Assembly: GCF_900103915.1 (NCBI RefSeq)
Contig: NZ_FNIG01000005.1
Span: 124,001 to 188,000 of the forward strand
Source of the DNA: Tenuibacillus multivorans
GTDB taxonomy: Bacteria; Bacillota; Bacilli; Bacillales; Alkalibacillaceae
DNA: 64,000 nucleotides
Direction of reading: 5' to 3'
A program made the position numbers and the translations under genes. A model generated the notes under the pieces. That model searched no databases, was not told where the DNA came from, and was given only the letters and a program-made list of their open reading frames with translations. Shown piece by piece: positions 51,872-60,532 of this stretch (position 1 is the stretch's first letter; every line of letters starts with the position of its first letter).

Positions 51872-52850
51872 AGTCATTAGCTTTGCGACGGTTGGGACTG
51901 GAAAAATAACCCGAAAATTTATCGAAGCCGCATCACATGTTGATGGTATTCAGTTGTATGGGGTTCATTCACGGTCGGAGGATAAGGCCAATCAATTCGC
52001 TCTAGATCATGGGGTTGAGCGTTATTATACGGATTTAAATGAAATGGCCGAGGAACCGGAAATTGATTGCGTCTATATCGCTTCACCGAACAGTTTGCAT
52101 TACGAACAGGCGCAATTATTTCTATCGCATGGTAAACATGTTATTTGTGAAAAACCGATGTTTACCACCACCAAAGAATGGGAATTGTCATATAGATTAG
52201 CCGAGCAAAAAGGTGTGAAACTATTAGAAGCAGTAAGGAATATTTATACGCCTAATTTTGAGAGGCTAGCCGATCAGCTTCACCAAATTGGTCAGATCCG
52301 CAGTGCTTATTTACATCGCAACCGATACTCGTCTCGCTATGACCAATTTTTAGAGGGCCATGTCGATCGTGTTTTTACGAAAGAATTTGCGGGTGGCGCA
52401 TTGATGGATTTAGGTGTTTATCCATTGACGCTAGCCATTGCCCTGTTTGGTGAACCTCAGGCGTCGACTTACTTCCCGACATTGTTAAGATCAGGTGTCG
52501 ATGGTGCCGGAACACTCGTATTACAATATGAAGATTTTAACTGTACGATTATGTGTTCAAAGATATCAACTTCGTATAATCAGAGTGAGATTCACGGTGA
52601 GAAAGGCACAATTGCGATGGATCAAGTCGCTCCGATATCGAAAATTGATTTCATTGACTTGAAGGAACCATCTAAGAATAGAGTTTCAGTAAAAGAACAT
52701 GAGCTTGATATGATTTATGAAATCCAAGCTTTTGTAGATATGATGAATGGCATGCGTCAACAACAATACGAAGAAAATAGAGAAATCCATCGTATTGTGG
52801 TTCATATATTAGAAAAAGTTAGAAGAGAGAATCAGATAGATAGCGTTTAA
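51864..52850 (+). CDS. Gfo/Idh/MocA-family NAD(P)-dependent oxidoreductase
   Basis: 328 residues. ISFATVGTGKITRKFIEAA is the dinucleotide-binding start (GTGKIT). CVYIASPNSLHYEQA and HGKHVICEKPM give the conserved EKP with the catalytic Lys. GGALMDLGVYPLTLA is the sheet-domain motif in which Asp and Tyr are typical and His is replaced. It would oxidise or reduce a sugar or sugar-acid hydroxyl. It overlaps the HPS-like gene by 8 bp and ends the operon before a terminator. Confidence 0.88.
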   Translation: MPKVISFATVGTGKITRKFIEAASHVDGIQLYGVHSRSEDKANQFALDHGVERYYTDLNEMAEEPEIDCVYIASPNSLHYEQAQLFLSHGKHVICEKPMFTTTKEWELSYRLAEQKGVKLLEAVRNIYTPNFERLADQLHQIGQIRSAYLHRNRYSSRYDQFLEGHVDRVFTKEFAGGALMDLGVYPLTLAIALFGEPQASTYFPTLLRSGVDGAGTLVLQYEDFNCTIMCSKISTSYNQSEIHGEKGTIAMDQVAPISKIDFIDLKEPSKNRVSVKEHELDMIYEIQAFVDMMNGMRQQQYEENREIHRIVVHILEKVRRENQIDSV

Positions 52851-52869
52851 AATTAGATAAATCGGTTTT

Positions 52870-52905
52870 GCTAGTCTAATGTCATGTTAGGCTGGCATTT
52901 TTTTT
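52870..52905 (+). terminator. Terminator of the LacI-controlled operon
   Basis: GCTAGTCTAA-TGTCATG-TTAGGCTGGC (two G-T pairs) followed by eight T; array 7 starts immediately after. Confidence 0.85.
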
Positions 52906-52907
52906 GA

Positions 52908-53018
52908 TAACTTGGACACTAAGTGCGAGAACTTGGACACTCGCGGGCGGAACTCGGCCACTCACTCGGCCAACTTGGACAATCAGAATGCAAACTTGGC
53001 CACTTAGAATTGAGTGAG
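52908..53018 (+). repeat. 21-bp tandem array, AACTTGGACACT type (array 7)
   Basis: Five copies at 21-bp spacing: AACTTGGACACTAAG, AACTTGGACACTCGC, AACTCGGCCACTCAC, AACTTGGACAATCAG and AACTTGGCCACTTAG. This is the TGTCCAAGTT family in the opposite orientation, and it is the array that makes the relation to the TTGGGCACTCAG family obvious. Confidence 0.92.
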
Positions 53019-53053
53019 CCAATCATGTATAATGTAAGTAGGAGGGAAGGCCA

Positions 53054-53899
53054 ATGAAATTATTAACCTTTAAGCAGCATAACCATATCTATTGGGGCGT
53101 TAAGAAGGATGAAAAAATCTACTATTCAGAGCAATTGATATCTTATTTCCCAACATTATTATCGGTCATAGAGAATATCAACTATATGAATTTAGAGCAG
53201 GATTTGAATCGTTACGTGAATTTGGATGAGGTTCAACTATTACCTCCATACATACCGAATAAAAACATCATGTGTATCGGAAAAAATTATCGTGAGCATG
53301 CCATGGAAATGACGAAAAATGATCCGAAATCAGTTCCAGAGCATCCCGTCATTTTCACAAAATCGCCGAGTACTGTTGTCGGTCATGGTGATATGATCGA
53401 ATCACATTCGAACGTCACTGAGCAGATAGATTATGAAGGTGAATTAGCTGTGATCATAGGAAAACGTGGTCGCAATATTAAACGACAAGAGGCTTTAGAT
53501 TATATTTTTGGATATACCATCCTTAATGATGTGACGGCAAGAGATCTACAAAAAAGACACCAGCAATTTTATAGAGGAAAATCTTTAGATACGTTCGCGC
53601 CAATGGGACCATTTGTCGTAACGCGAGATGACATATCCGATGTTCAATCCTTGTCTGTCAAAACATATGTCAATGATGAGTTAAGACAAGATGGCAATAC
53701 AACGGATATGATCTTTCCAGTCGATCAGTTAGTGGAGGCGCTATCCCAAGGGATGACGCTAGAACCAGGTGATATCATTGCCACTGGTACACCGAGTGGG
53801 GTAGGAAAAGGCTTTAACCCACCGAAGTTTTTACGAAGTGGTGATCGTGTTCGAATTGAGGTTGAGGGAATAGGAGAATTAGAAAATAAGGTGGACTAA
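53054..53899 (+). CDS. Fumarylacetoacetate hydrolase-family protein
   Basis: 281 residues. CIGKNYREHAMEM, FTKSPSTVVGHGDMI, IDYEGELAVIIGK (metal-binding Glu pair), GYTILNDVTARDLQ, GKSLDTFAPMGPFV and EPGDIIATGTPSGVG are the FAH blocks. Members hydrolyse or decarboxylate 2,4-diketo acids with a divalent metal, including 2,4-diketo-3-deoxy sugar acids. Its place between two sugar-acid operons suggests such a role, although catechol-type substrates are equally consistent with the sequence. AGGAGGG precedes the ATG. Confidence 0.9.
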   Translation: MKLLTFKQHNHIYWGVKKDEKIYYSEQLISYFPTLLSVIENINYMNLEQDLNRYVNLDEVQLLPPYIPNKNIMCIGKNYREHAMEMTKNDPKSVPEHPVIFTKSPSTVVGHGDMIESHSNVTEQIDYEGELAVIIGKRGRNIKRQEALDYIFGYTILNDVTARDLQKRHQQFYRGKSLDTFAPMGPFVVTRDDISDVQSLSVKTYVNDELRQDGNTTDMIFPVDQLVEALSQGMTLEPGDIIATGTPSGVGKGFNPPKFLRSGDRVRIEVEGIGELENKVD

Positions 53900-53901
53900 A
53901 T

Positions 53902-53933
53902 AAGGCAACGTGCTATGATGGCACGTTGCCTTT
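53902..53933. terminator. Bidirectional terminator overlapping the gntK 3' end
   Basis: GGCAACGTGC-TATGATG-GCACGTTGCC, a perfect 10-bp stem with flanking A and T runs. On the minus strand the last codons and the stop of the gluconate kinase gene are inside the stem-loop. Confidence 0.92.
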
Positions 53934-55406
53934 ATCTAGTTCATAAAAAGTATCTTTTAACGTATGATAGAGCTTTTGATAGATTTCAAAGTGTTGCTGA
54001 TAGATTGACGTATGTTCAAGGTTTGGCTCGATTTCCCCCTTCATCGGAATAGAATCTTTAATATCCTTTAATTGATAGCCCTCTACTGCACATAATGCTA
54101 TCCAAGCTGCACCCCAAGCAGAGCTTTGGTGACTTTCAGGTATTTTGACAGGTTTTCCGAATGTATCGGCGAGAATTTGTAGCCATAATGATGATCGTGC
54201 AAATCCACCGCTAGCATATATGAGATCGTGGCGGTTTCCCAAGTGTTCCAAAGCATGTCCGATATGATAAATGGAATAAACTACCCCCTCCATACTAGCT
54301 CGGACTACGTGCTCCTTTTTATGATGTGACTGTAGGCCGATAAAACTGCCTTTAGCTTTGGCATCCCAAAATGGTGCTCGCTCGCCATTTAAATAAGGTA
54401 AAAATAATAGATTTTCAGATCCTGCTGCTACTTTCTGTGCGAGTTCGTTTAAGTCATCCATAGTATAGTGTTGTGTATCATTTGAAATCAAATTCTTAAC
54501 CCATTGAAGCACAATCCCGCCATTATTGGTTGGTCCTCCCGTAATCCATAGGTCTTTTGTAAACGCATAGGAGAAAACCTCTTGATGCGAATTGAGTAAT
54601 GGTTTGTCGGCAAATTGTCTAATGGCACCGCTCGTACCAATGGTGATAGCTGTCTCTCCAGGCTTGAACGCTCCGATACCAAGGTTTGCTAATGGCCCGT
54701 CACTTCCACCAATGATGAATGGTGTGTCAACGGAAATGCCTAATCTATCAGCTATATCACGGCGTAACATTGATAGTTTCGTATAAGGTGATATGGGTTG
54801 AGACAATTGATTTTCCGTAATCCCTGCCTTACTTAAGGCATTTGAATCCCACTTAAAATCATGAATGTTAAATAAACCAGTAGAGGCGGCCATAGCGTAA
54901 TCAACAACTTTTTCACCGAACCAGTGAAAAAGTAAAAATTCTTTCACTGAGCCGAAGTAATCGGCTTCTATAAATGGTTTATACTCTACATTTTTCATCC
55001 AGTTCAGCTTTGCTAATGGGCTCATTGGGTGTAACGGTGTACCTGTAGCTAGATAAATCGAAGCTTGGTTTGCTTTTAATTGTTCTGCTTCGGCTGAACT
55101 ACGGGTATCCGCCCAAATGATGGCATTAGATAATGGTTGTCCATTTTGATCCATACAGATTAACGAATGCATAGCCGTCGATAACCCAACTGCTAATAGG
55201 TCTTGTTTATGAATCTTCTTCGTAATATGTTGGATAGCTCTAATTGTTGCTTGTTCAATTTTCAAAGGATCCTGTTCAGCCCAACCATTTTTAGGGTGTT
55301 GAATAGAATAGGATTGTTCGTTTTCAGCCACGACCGTTCCGTTTCGCTTAAATAAAATTGCCTTAGCACTCGTCGTGCCAATATCTAATCCCATAACGTA
55401 CTTCAT
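53913..55406 (-). CDS. gntK: FGGY-family gluconate kinase
   Basis: 497 residues from the ATG at 55406 (MKYVMGLDIGTTSAKAILF); AAAGGATG forms the ribosome site, and an ATG 9 bp upstream overlaps it. GLDIGTT is the ATP-binding start, GLSTAMHSLICMD and GGSDGPLANLGIG are central, and YASGGFARSSLWLQILAD is the C-terminal FGGY signature. It would make 6-phosphogluconate, which the 6-phosphogluconate dehydrogenase at 56.4 kb then decarboxylates to ribulose 5-phosphate. It is co-transcribed with the RpiR gene, which ends 12 bp upstream. Confidence 0.9.
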   Translation of the reverse strand: MKYVMGLDIGTTSAKAILFKRNGTVVAENEQSYSIQHPKNGWAEQDPLKIEQATIRAIQHITKKIHKQDLLAVGLSTAMHSLICMDQNGQPLSNAIIWADTRSSAEAEQLKANQASIYLATGTPLHPMSPLAKLNWMKNVEYKPFIEADYFGSVKEFLLFHWFGEKVVDYAMAASTGLFNIHDFKWDSNALSKAGITENQLSQPISPYTKLSMLRRDIADRLGISVDTPFIIGGSDGPLANLGIGAFKPGETAITIGTSGAIRQFADKPLLNSHQEVFSYAFTKDLWITGGPTNNGGIVLQWVKNLISNDTQHYTMDDLNELAQKVAAGSENLLFLPYLNGERAPFWDAKAKGSFIGLQSHHKKEHVVRASMEGVVYSIYHIGHALEHLGNRHDLIYASGGFARSSLWLQILADTFGKPVKIPESHQSSAWGAAWIALCAVEGYQLKDIKDSIPMKGEIEPNLEHTSIYQQHFEIYQKLYHTLKDTFYELDKGNVPS

Positions 55407-55418
55407 ATCTAACATCCT

Positions 55419-56276
55419 TTATAATCGCTTTTTAGATATAGCTTTTCGCATCTTTTTAACGGCTTCTTTAGAGTGTTCGAGATTTTTAATGTGATAATTG
55501 ACGTATAGGGCATCCACAATGCTCAATTCTGCAATTCTTGATGAGAGTGCTTCTGTACGATATTCCGTCTCCTCTGAAACGGTATATAATGATAGATCAA
55601 CAGCTTCAGATAGAGGTGACTTTGCGAAATTGGTAATGGCGACTGTAAAGACACCGTTCTCTTTCGCTACCTCAACAACATCTAAAATATCAATATTAGC
55701 ACCTGTATGTGAGATGAAAATAGCTACGTTATTTTCAGTTAGTTGCGAGGCTGACATTAACTGTAAATGCGTATCCGTGTAAACATGGGCATTTACACCT
55801 AGACGCATGAATTTATGTTGCGCGTCTTGGGCAACTACACCGGATCCACCAGTCCCATAAAAATAAACCCCATTAGCTTTAATAAGCTGATTAGTGGCTT
55901 CATCAATTGATTCCTCATTTTGAATTTCTCGTGTCCGTTCAATAGCTTTTATATTTGATTGAAAAACTTTTTCGGTTATTTCGATTGTCGAGTCGTTTTC
56001 ACTAATTTCTTCATGGATGTCTTCAATAGGGGCGACAACCTCAGATGCTAAAGCAATTTTCATCGCCTGATAACCTTTAAAATCGAGTCTTCTACAGAAA
56101 CGAAAGACCGTAGCCTCAGCAATATCTAAATCATCAGCTACCTGATTAATGGTTGTATGGATAATTAATTGTGGGTTCCGCAAAATGTATGTAGCAATCT
56201 TTTTTTCTTTTTCACTAAATTGACTCATAGAACCACGTATTCGATTTAATACATGCTTGTTGGATGTATCATTCAC
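55419..56276 (-). CDS. RpiR-family transcriptional regulator (gluconate/sugar-phosphate sensing)
   Basis: 285 residues. The N-terminal HTH_6 domain has FSEKEKKIATYILRNPQLI and TINQVADDLDIAEATVFRFCRRLDF (split near 40-65). The SIS domain at about 125-265 (VYFYGTGGSGVVAQDAQHKF, VAIFISHTGANIDILDV) binds a sugar phosphate. It likely uses 6-phosphogluconate or a related compound as effector. It is divergent from the dehydrogenase-TRAP-dehydratase operon, and the shared 171-bp region is full of TGAAAT/ATTTCA sites. Confidence 0.92.
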   Translation of the reverse strand: MNDTSNKHVLNRIRGSMSQFSEKEKKIATYILRNPQLIIHTTINQVADDLDIAEATVFRFCRRLDFKGYQAMKIALASEVVAPIEDIHEEISENDSTIEITEKVFQSNIKAIERTREIQNEESIDEATNQLIKANGVYFYGTGGSGVVAQDAQHKFMRLGVNAHVYTDTHLQLMSASQLTENNVAIFISHTGANIDILDVVEVAKENGVFTVAITNFAKSPLSEAVDLSLYTVSEETEYRTEALSSRIAELSIVDALYVNYHIKNLEHSKEAVKKMRKAISKKRL

Positions 56277-56319
56277 AGGAATCCCTCCGACGTATTACTT
56301 TACTAATATACATTGTATA

Positions 56320-56424
56320 TGAAATTTTTTTCAAACTGAAGTAAAAGTAATGAAATTTTTTTTGAAATTAGTGTTGAATTGAAAAATTTTTATTGTATAA
56401 TCAAACTTAAGAAAAAAAATTTCA
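56320..56424 (+). promoter_or_regulatory. Divergent promoter region with multiple RpiR-type operators
   Basis: TGAAATTTTTTTCA (56320-56333), TGAAATTTTTTTTGAAATT (56351-56369), TTGAAAAATTTTTATT (56379-56394) and GAAAAAAAATTTCA (56411-56424) share the TGAAA/TTTCA dyad. A promoter for the rightward operon is TTGAAT (56374-56379), 16 bp, TATAAT (56396-56401); the third site is in its spacer, consistent with repression. Confidence 0.7.
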
Positions 56425-56447
56425 CAACATAAGGAAGGAGTTACCAA

Positions 56448-57344
56448 ATGCAGGTTGGATTAATTGGTCTTGGGAAAATGGGATATAACTTAGCTGAAAA
56501 TCTCATGGACCACGGACACCGGGTCGTAGCAAATGATATTAATAAAGACCAAGTCCAAAGTATTGCTGATGCTGGAGCCACAGCAGCCTTCACCTTGGAC
56601 GAACTGGTTGATCAGTTGCAGCCTCCAAGAACCATTTGGTTAATGGTACCGGCGGGGAAGGTAACTGAACAAGTGATTAAACAACTCGCTCATTCTTTAG
56701 ACGAAGGAGATCGAGTTATAGATGGCGGTAACTCCAACTATAAAGACAGCCTTCATCATTCTAAGTATTTAAAAGAAAAAGGTATTTATTTTTTTGATGT
56801 TGGCACAAGTGGAGGAACGGATGGTGCCAGACAAGGTGCCTGCTATATGGTAGGCGGTGATCAAGAGCAGTTTAAACAGATAGAACGATTATTTGCAGAT
56901 ACGGCAGTTAAAAATGGCTATCTTTATACAGGGAAAAATGGAAGCGGTCACTTTTTAAAAATGGTTCATAATGGCATCGAGTATGGCATGATGCAAGCGA
57001 TTGCAGAAGGCTTTGAAATCCTCGATAAAAGCCCATTTGATTATGATTATCAAGCTGTATCAAACGTGTGGAACAATGGATCCGTCATTCGTTCATGGTT
57101 AATTGAATTAATGGAACAAGCATTCTCTGAAGATTCCAATCTCGACTCGATAAAAGGGGTGATGAATTCTTCAGGTGAAGGAAAGTGGACGGTTGAAAGT
57201 GCTATTGAGTTTGAGATGGCCGCACCGGTTATCGCAATGTCTTTAATGATGCGCTACCGCTCTCAGGAGAATGATACATTCTCTGGAAAAGTAGTTGCAG
57301 CCTTACGTAATCAGTTTGGTGGTCATGATGTCGTAGAAAAATAA
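56448..57344 (+). CDS. Decarboxylating 6-phosphogluconate dehydrogenase, short type
   Basis: 298 residues, the length of the GndA/YqeC short form rather than the 470-residue classical enzyme. GLIGLGKMGYNLAENLMDHG is the NAD-binding motif, IDGGNSNYKDS, GTSGGTDGARQGACYMVGG and the catalytic Lys-Asn in KMVHNGIEYGMMQAIAEG follow. It turns 6-phosphogluconate into ribulose 5-phosphate, CO2 and NAD(P)H. The upstream RpiR operators and the divergent gluconate kinase place it in gluconate catabolism. AAGGAAGGAG precedes the ATG. Confidence 0.9.
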   Translation: MQVGLIGLGKMGYNLAENLMDHGHRVVANDINKDQVQSIADAGATAAFTLDELVDQLQPPRTIWLMVPAGKVTEQVIKQLAHSLDEGDRVIDGGNSNYKDSLHHSKYLKEKGIYFFDVGTSGGTDGARQGACYMVGGDQEQFKQIERLFADTAVKNGYLYTGKNGSGHFLKMVHNGIEYGMMQAIAEGFEILDKSPFDYDYQAVSNVWNNGSVIRSWLIELMEQAFSEDSNLDSIKGVMNSSGEGKWTVESAIEFEMAAPVIAMSLMMRYRSQENDTFSGKVVAALRNQFGGHDVVEK

Positions 57345-57426
57345 TGAATGGCGAGACTTTAGGTGAAGAGAAACTTTTACGGAGTTAATATTTTGAAAAT
57401 TATAAAAATAAAAGGGGATGTTTTAA

Positions 57427-58485
57427 GTGAAAAAGTTTTTTCTATTCCTTGTCGTATCACTATTTGCACTATTATTAGTGGCATGTGGTGGAGAGGAAGA
57501 TAACACAGGCGAGAGTCAAAATGGCGAAAATGTAAGCGCTTCAGGAGATGGAGAGGTTAAGACGATTCGTGCAGGTATCGGTCTAAACCAAGATCACCCA
57601 CAGTATAAAGGGTTACTCAAATTTAAAGAGATTGTTGAAGAAGAAACGGATGGAGACATTGTTGTAGAGACTTATCACAGTGGTCAGCTGGGTGATGACC
57701 GTTCTATGACTGAAGCTTTGCAGTTAGGATCACAGGAAGTTACAGTTCCTTCTACAGCACCATTAGCAAACTTTGTTCCAGAGTTCAGCGTATTTGATAT
57801 TCCATTCCTTTTCCCAAGTGAAGAGGTAGCGGATGAAGTTTTAGCTGGTGAAGTGGCACAAGATTTACTAAAAAAATTAGAAGAAAAAGACTTAGTCGGC
57901 TTAGCTTACTGGGAGAACGGATTTCGTGATTTAACTAACAGTGAAAGACCCGTTGAAACGATTGAGGATTTTGAAGGTTTAGATATTCGTACGATGGAAA
58001 ACGATCTTCATTTAGAAGCATTTAAAACACTTGGCGCTAACCCAACGCCAATGGCATTTACTGAATTGTTTACAGCTTTACAGCAGGGTACTGTTGATGG
58101 ACAAGAAAACCCGTATGCAACGATTTATTTAGAAAACTTCTATGAAGTACAAGATTATGTTTCAGATACTCACCACGTATACAGCCCGTTCGTATTCTTA
58201 ATGAGTAAGCAGTTTTATGATGGATTAACGGAAGAACAACAACAAATTGTGCGTGATGCTGCTATTGAAGCGGGTGAACATCAGATTAAGTTAAACCGTG
58301 AGGCAAATGCTGAGTACTTACAATCTCTAATTGATGAAGGGATGCAGTACTCTGAAATTAGTGATGAAGAACGACAAAAGATGGTAGATGCTGTTCAGCC
58401 GGTTATTGAAGATTTTAAAGATGATATCGGACCAGATGTTGTAGATGGTATTTATGAAGCCGTTGAACAAGCCCAAAGTGAATAA
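57427..58485 (+). CDS. dctP: TRAP transporter substrate-binding lipoprotein DctP (RpiR-controlled operon)
   Basis: 352 residues from a GTG. Lipobox LLVAC with Cys at residue 20, followed by an acidic linker. KFKEIVEEETDGDIVVE, LDIRTMEN with the ligand-binding Arg, and ALQQGTVDGQENP define the DctP fold. It probably binds gluconate or galactonate, given the gluconate kinase and galactonate-dehydratase-like genes in the same regulon. A terminator-like hairpin separates it from dctQ, as in the LacI-controlled operon. Confidence 0.92.
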   Translation: MKKFFLFLVVSLFALLLVACGGEEDNTGESQNGENVSASGDGEVKTIRAGIGLNQDHPQYKGLLKFKEIVEEETDGDIVVETYHSGQLGDDRSMTEALQLGSQEVTVPSTAPLANFVPEFSVFDIPFLFPSEEVADEVLAGEVAQDLLKKLEEKDLVGLAYWENGFRDLTNSERPVETIEDFEGLDIRTMENDLHLEAFKTLGANPTPMAFTELFTALQQGTVDGQENPYATIYLENFYEVQDYVSDTHHVYSPFVFLMSKQFYDGLTEEQQQIVRDAAIEAGEHQIKLNREANAEYLQSLIDEGMQYSEISDEERQKMVDAVQPVIEDFKDDIGPDVVDGIYEAVEQAQSE

Positions 58486-58506
58486 GTGTAAATAGGTCCC
58501 CCACCT

Positions 58507-58545
58507 AAAACTCTTGCTGTCCCTTTTGGCGGCAAGAGTTTTGCC
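58507..58545 (+). terminator. Intra-operon hairpin after dctP
   Basis: AAAACTCTTGC (58507-58517) and GCAAGAGTTTT (58532-58542) form an 11-bp stem with a 14-base loop in the 126-bp dctP-dctQ gap. It looks like a partial terminator or 3'-end stabiliser. Confidence 0.78.
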
Positions 58546-58611
58546 TATATAGAGAAAGCTTATCAAACAGCCTGGACTTATGGGGAATTCGGTAAGTATT
58601 GAGGTGAAACC

Positions 58612-59145
58612 ATGAATGTGCTTAGAAAAATTGAACAACACATTGAAGAATGGCTTTTAGTTATTTTGGCCAGTGTGATGACCACCGTTATATTTTTACA
58701 AGTTGTCATGAGAGAGTTAGATCATTCATTATCTTGGTCAGAAGAACTCGGGCGTTATTGTTTTATTTGGCTTGTTTATATTGGCATTAGCTACGGGGTA
58801 AAAAAACAACGTCATATCAAAGTAGATGTTGTCCTCATTTTATTAAATGATAAATGGAAGATTGTCTTATCCATGGTTGCCAATATTTTATTTTTGATTT
58901 TTGCTGTTTTAGTCGTGAGATATGGTACAGAAATATCGATGAGTTTATTGCGACTTGGGCAACAGTCACCTGCTTTGCATGTGCAAATGGGGATTGTCTA
59001 TTTGGCAGCCCCAATCGGAATGGGATTAACCGTCATCCGTTTGCTTCAAAACATTTACCATCAAACTTTAATGCTATTAGGTAAAGAACAAGTCGATGTT
59101 GCGGATGAACGTGAAAGAATTGTAGAAGAAGAGGAGGGGATCTAA
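58612..59145 (+). CDS. dctQ: TRAP transporter small membrane subunit DctQ (RpiR-controlled operon)
   Basis: 177 residues, four membrane segments. LSWSEELGRYCFIWLVYIGISYGVKKQRHIKV (about 38-69) is the DctQ signature region. A charged C-terminal tail (VADERERIVEEEEGI) is longer than in the other two copies. GAGGTGA precedes the ATG; dctM follows with no gap. Confidence 0.88.
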   Translation: MNVLRKIEQHIEEWLLVILASVMTTVIFLQVVMRELDHSLSWSEELGRYCFIWLVYIGISYGVKKQRHIKVDVVLILLNDKWKIVLSMVANILFLIFAVLVVRYGTEISMSLLRLGQQSPALHVQMGIVYLAAPIGMGLTVIRLLQNIYHQTLMLLGKEQVDVADERERIVEEEEGI

Positions 59146-60426
59146 ATGACAGTCGCAGTCCTGTTTGGTAGTTTTGCTTTATTTTTATTGATCAGTGTAC
59201 CGATTGGAATCGCATTAGGTCTAGCCACCCTCGTTACGATTTTATATTCAGAGTCGGTACCTCTCCTCTTTTTGATGACTGAATTAATCACCTCATTAGA
59301 CTCATTCCCAATTATGGCCGTGCCATTTTTTATTTTAGCCGGTGAAATTATGGGTAAAGGTGGTATTTCTGAACGTTTGTTTAACTTCGCAAATGCTCTC
59401 GTTGGAAGTAAAACAGGTGGATTTGCGATTGCGACCATTATAACCTGTATGTTTTTTGCAGCCATCTCAGGTTCCGGTCCTGCAACCGTAGCCGCGATCG
59501 GTTCAATCATGATTCCAGCGATGGTTCGTAAAGGGTATGATAAGACCTTTGCTACAGCAACGGTAGCAGCGGCAGGCTCGATTGGGGTGATCATTCCGCC
59601 TAGTATACCTATGGTTATTTATGGTGTAACAGGTGGTGCGTCTGTTGGTGATATGTTTATTGCTGGTATTTTGCCAGGAATATTAGTTGGAATTGGTCTA
59701 ATGACTTGGGCCTATATTTATTCTAAGAAAAAAGGTTATCGTGGAACATTAGAGAAAACGAGCTTAAGTTATATAGGAAAAACGTTTTGGGAAGCTAAAT
59801 GGGCGATGGTGATTCCTATTATCATTCTTGGCGGTATTTACGGTGGAAAGTTCACCCCAACAGAAGCAGCGGTTATTGCTGTTGTTTATGGGTTGATTTC
59901 AGGTTTCTTCTTATATCGTGAGTTAAAGCTTAAGGATTTACCGAAATTATTGGTCGATTCCTCTTTAACGACCGCAACGGTTTTAATCATTGTGGGTACC
60001 GCAACAGCATTCGGTAAATTATTAACCATTGAACAAATCCCTAACCAAATCGCGGAATGGATGTTAACGTTAACGGAAAATAAAATAATATTAATCTTAC
60101 TAATTACCCTTTTACTATTATTAGTCGGTTGTTTTATGGATACTTTGGCAGCAATTATTATTTTAACACCTATTCTACTGCCGATTGCATCGAATATTGG
60201 CTATGATCCGATCCACTTTGGAATTATTATGGTTGTAAGTTTAGCGATTGGATTTATTACACCGCCATTAGGTGTTAACTTATTTGTTGGTTCTGGAATT
60301 TCCGGGCTATCCATAGAAAAAATTTCGAAGGCTATTGTTCCGTTTTTCTTTGCGATGGTTCTTTCGGTTTTAATCATTATATTCATTCCGGAGCTTTCAT
60401 TATGGCTGATTTCGTTCGGCGATTAA
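59146..60426 (+). CDS. dctM: TRAP transporter large permease subunit DctM (RpiR-controlled operon)
   Basis: 426 residues with about 12 membrane segments. MAVPFFILAGEIMGKGGIS, FAAISGSGPATVAAIGSIMI, AAGSIGVIIPPSIPMVIYG, GKFTPTEAAVIAVVYG and GFITPPLGVNLFVGSGISG are the DctM blocks. It is closer to the 12.5-kb DctM than to the 49-kb one. The ATG directly follows the dctQ stop, with GAGGGGA inside the end of dctQ. Confidence 0.93.
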   Translation: MTVAVLFGSFALFLLISVPIGIALGLATLVTILYSESVPLLFLMTELITSLDSFPIMAVPFFILAGEIMGKGGISERLFNFANALVGSKTGGFAIATIITCMFFAAISGSGPATVAAIGSIMIPAMVRKGYDKTFATATVAAAGSIGVIIPPSIPMVIYGVTGGASVGDMFIAGILPGILVGIGLMTWAYIYSKKKGYRGTLEKTSLSYIGKTFWEAKWAMVIPIIILGGIYGGKFTPTEAAVIAVVYGLISGFFLYRELKLKDLPKLLVDSSLTTATVLIIVGTATAFGKLLTIEQIPNQIAEWMLTLTENKIILILLITLLLLLVGCFMDTLAAIIILTPILLPIASNIGYDPIHFGIIMVVSLAIGFITPPLGVNLFVGSGISGLSIEKISKAIVPFFFAMVLSVLIIIFIPELSLWLISFGD

Positions 60427-60532
60427 TGTTGATAGACTGACAGATTTGGTTGTACGTTAAAGCCATTCTGTCAATTATCTTTTGTGTTTAAATTTTCGAG
60501 TCAGGAATACGTAAATCTTGAGGTGATAAAGG

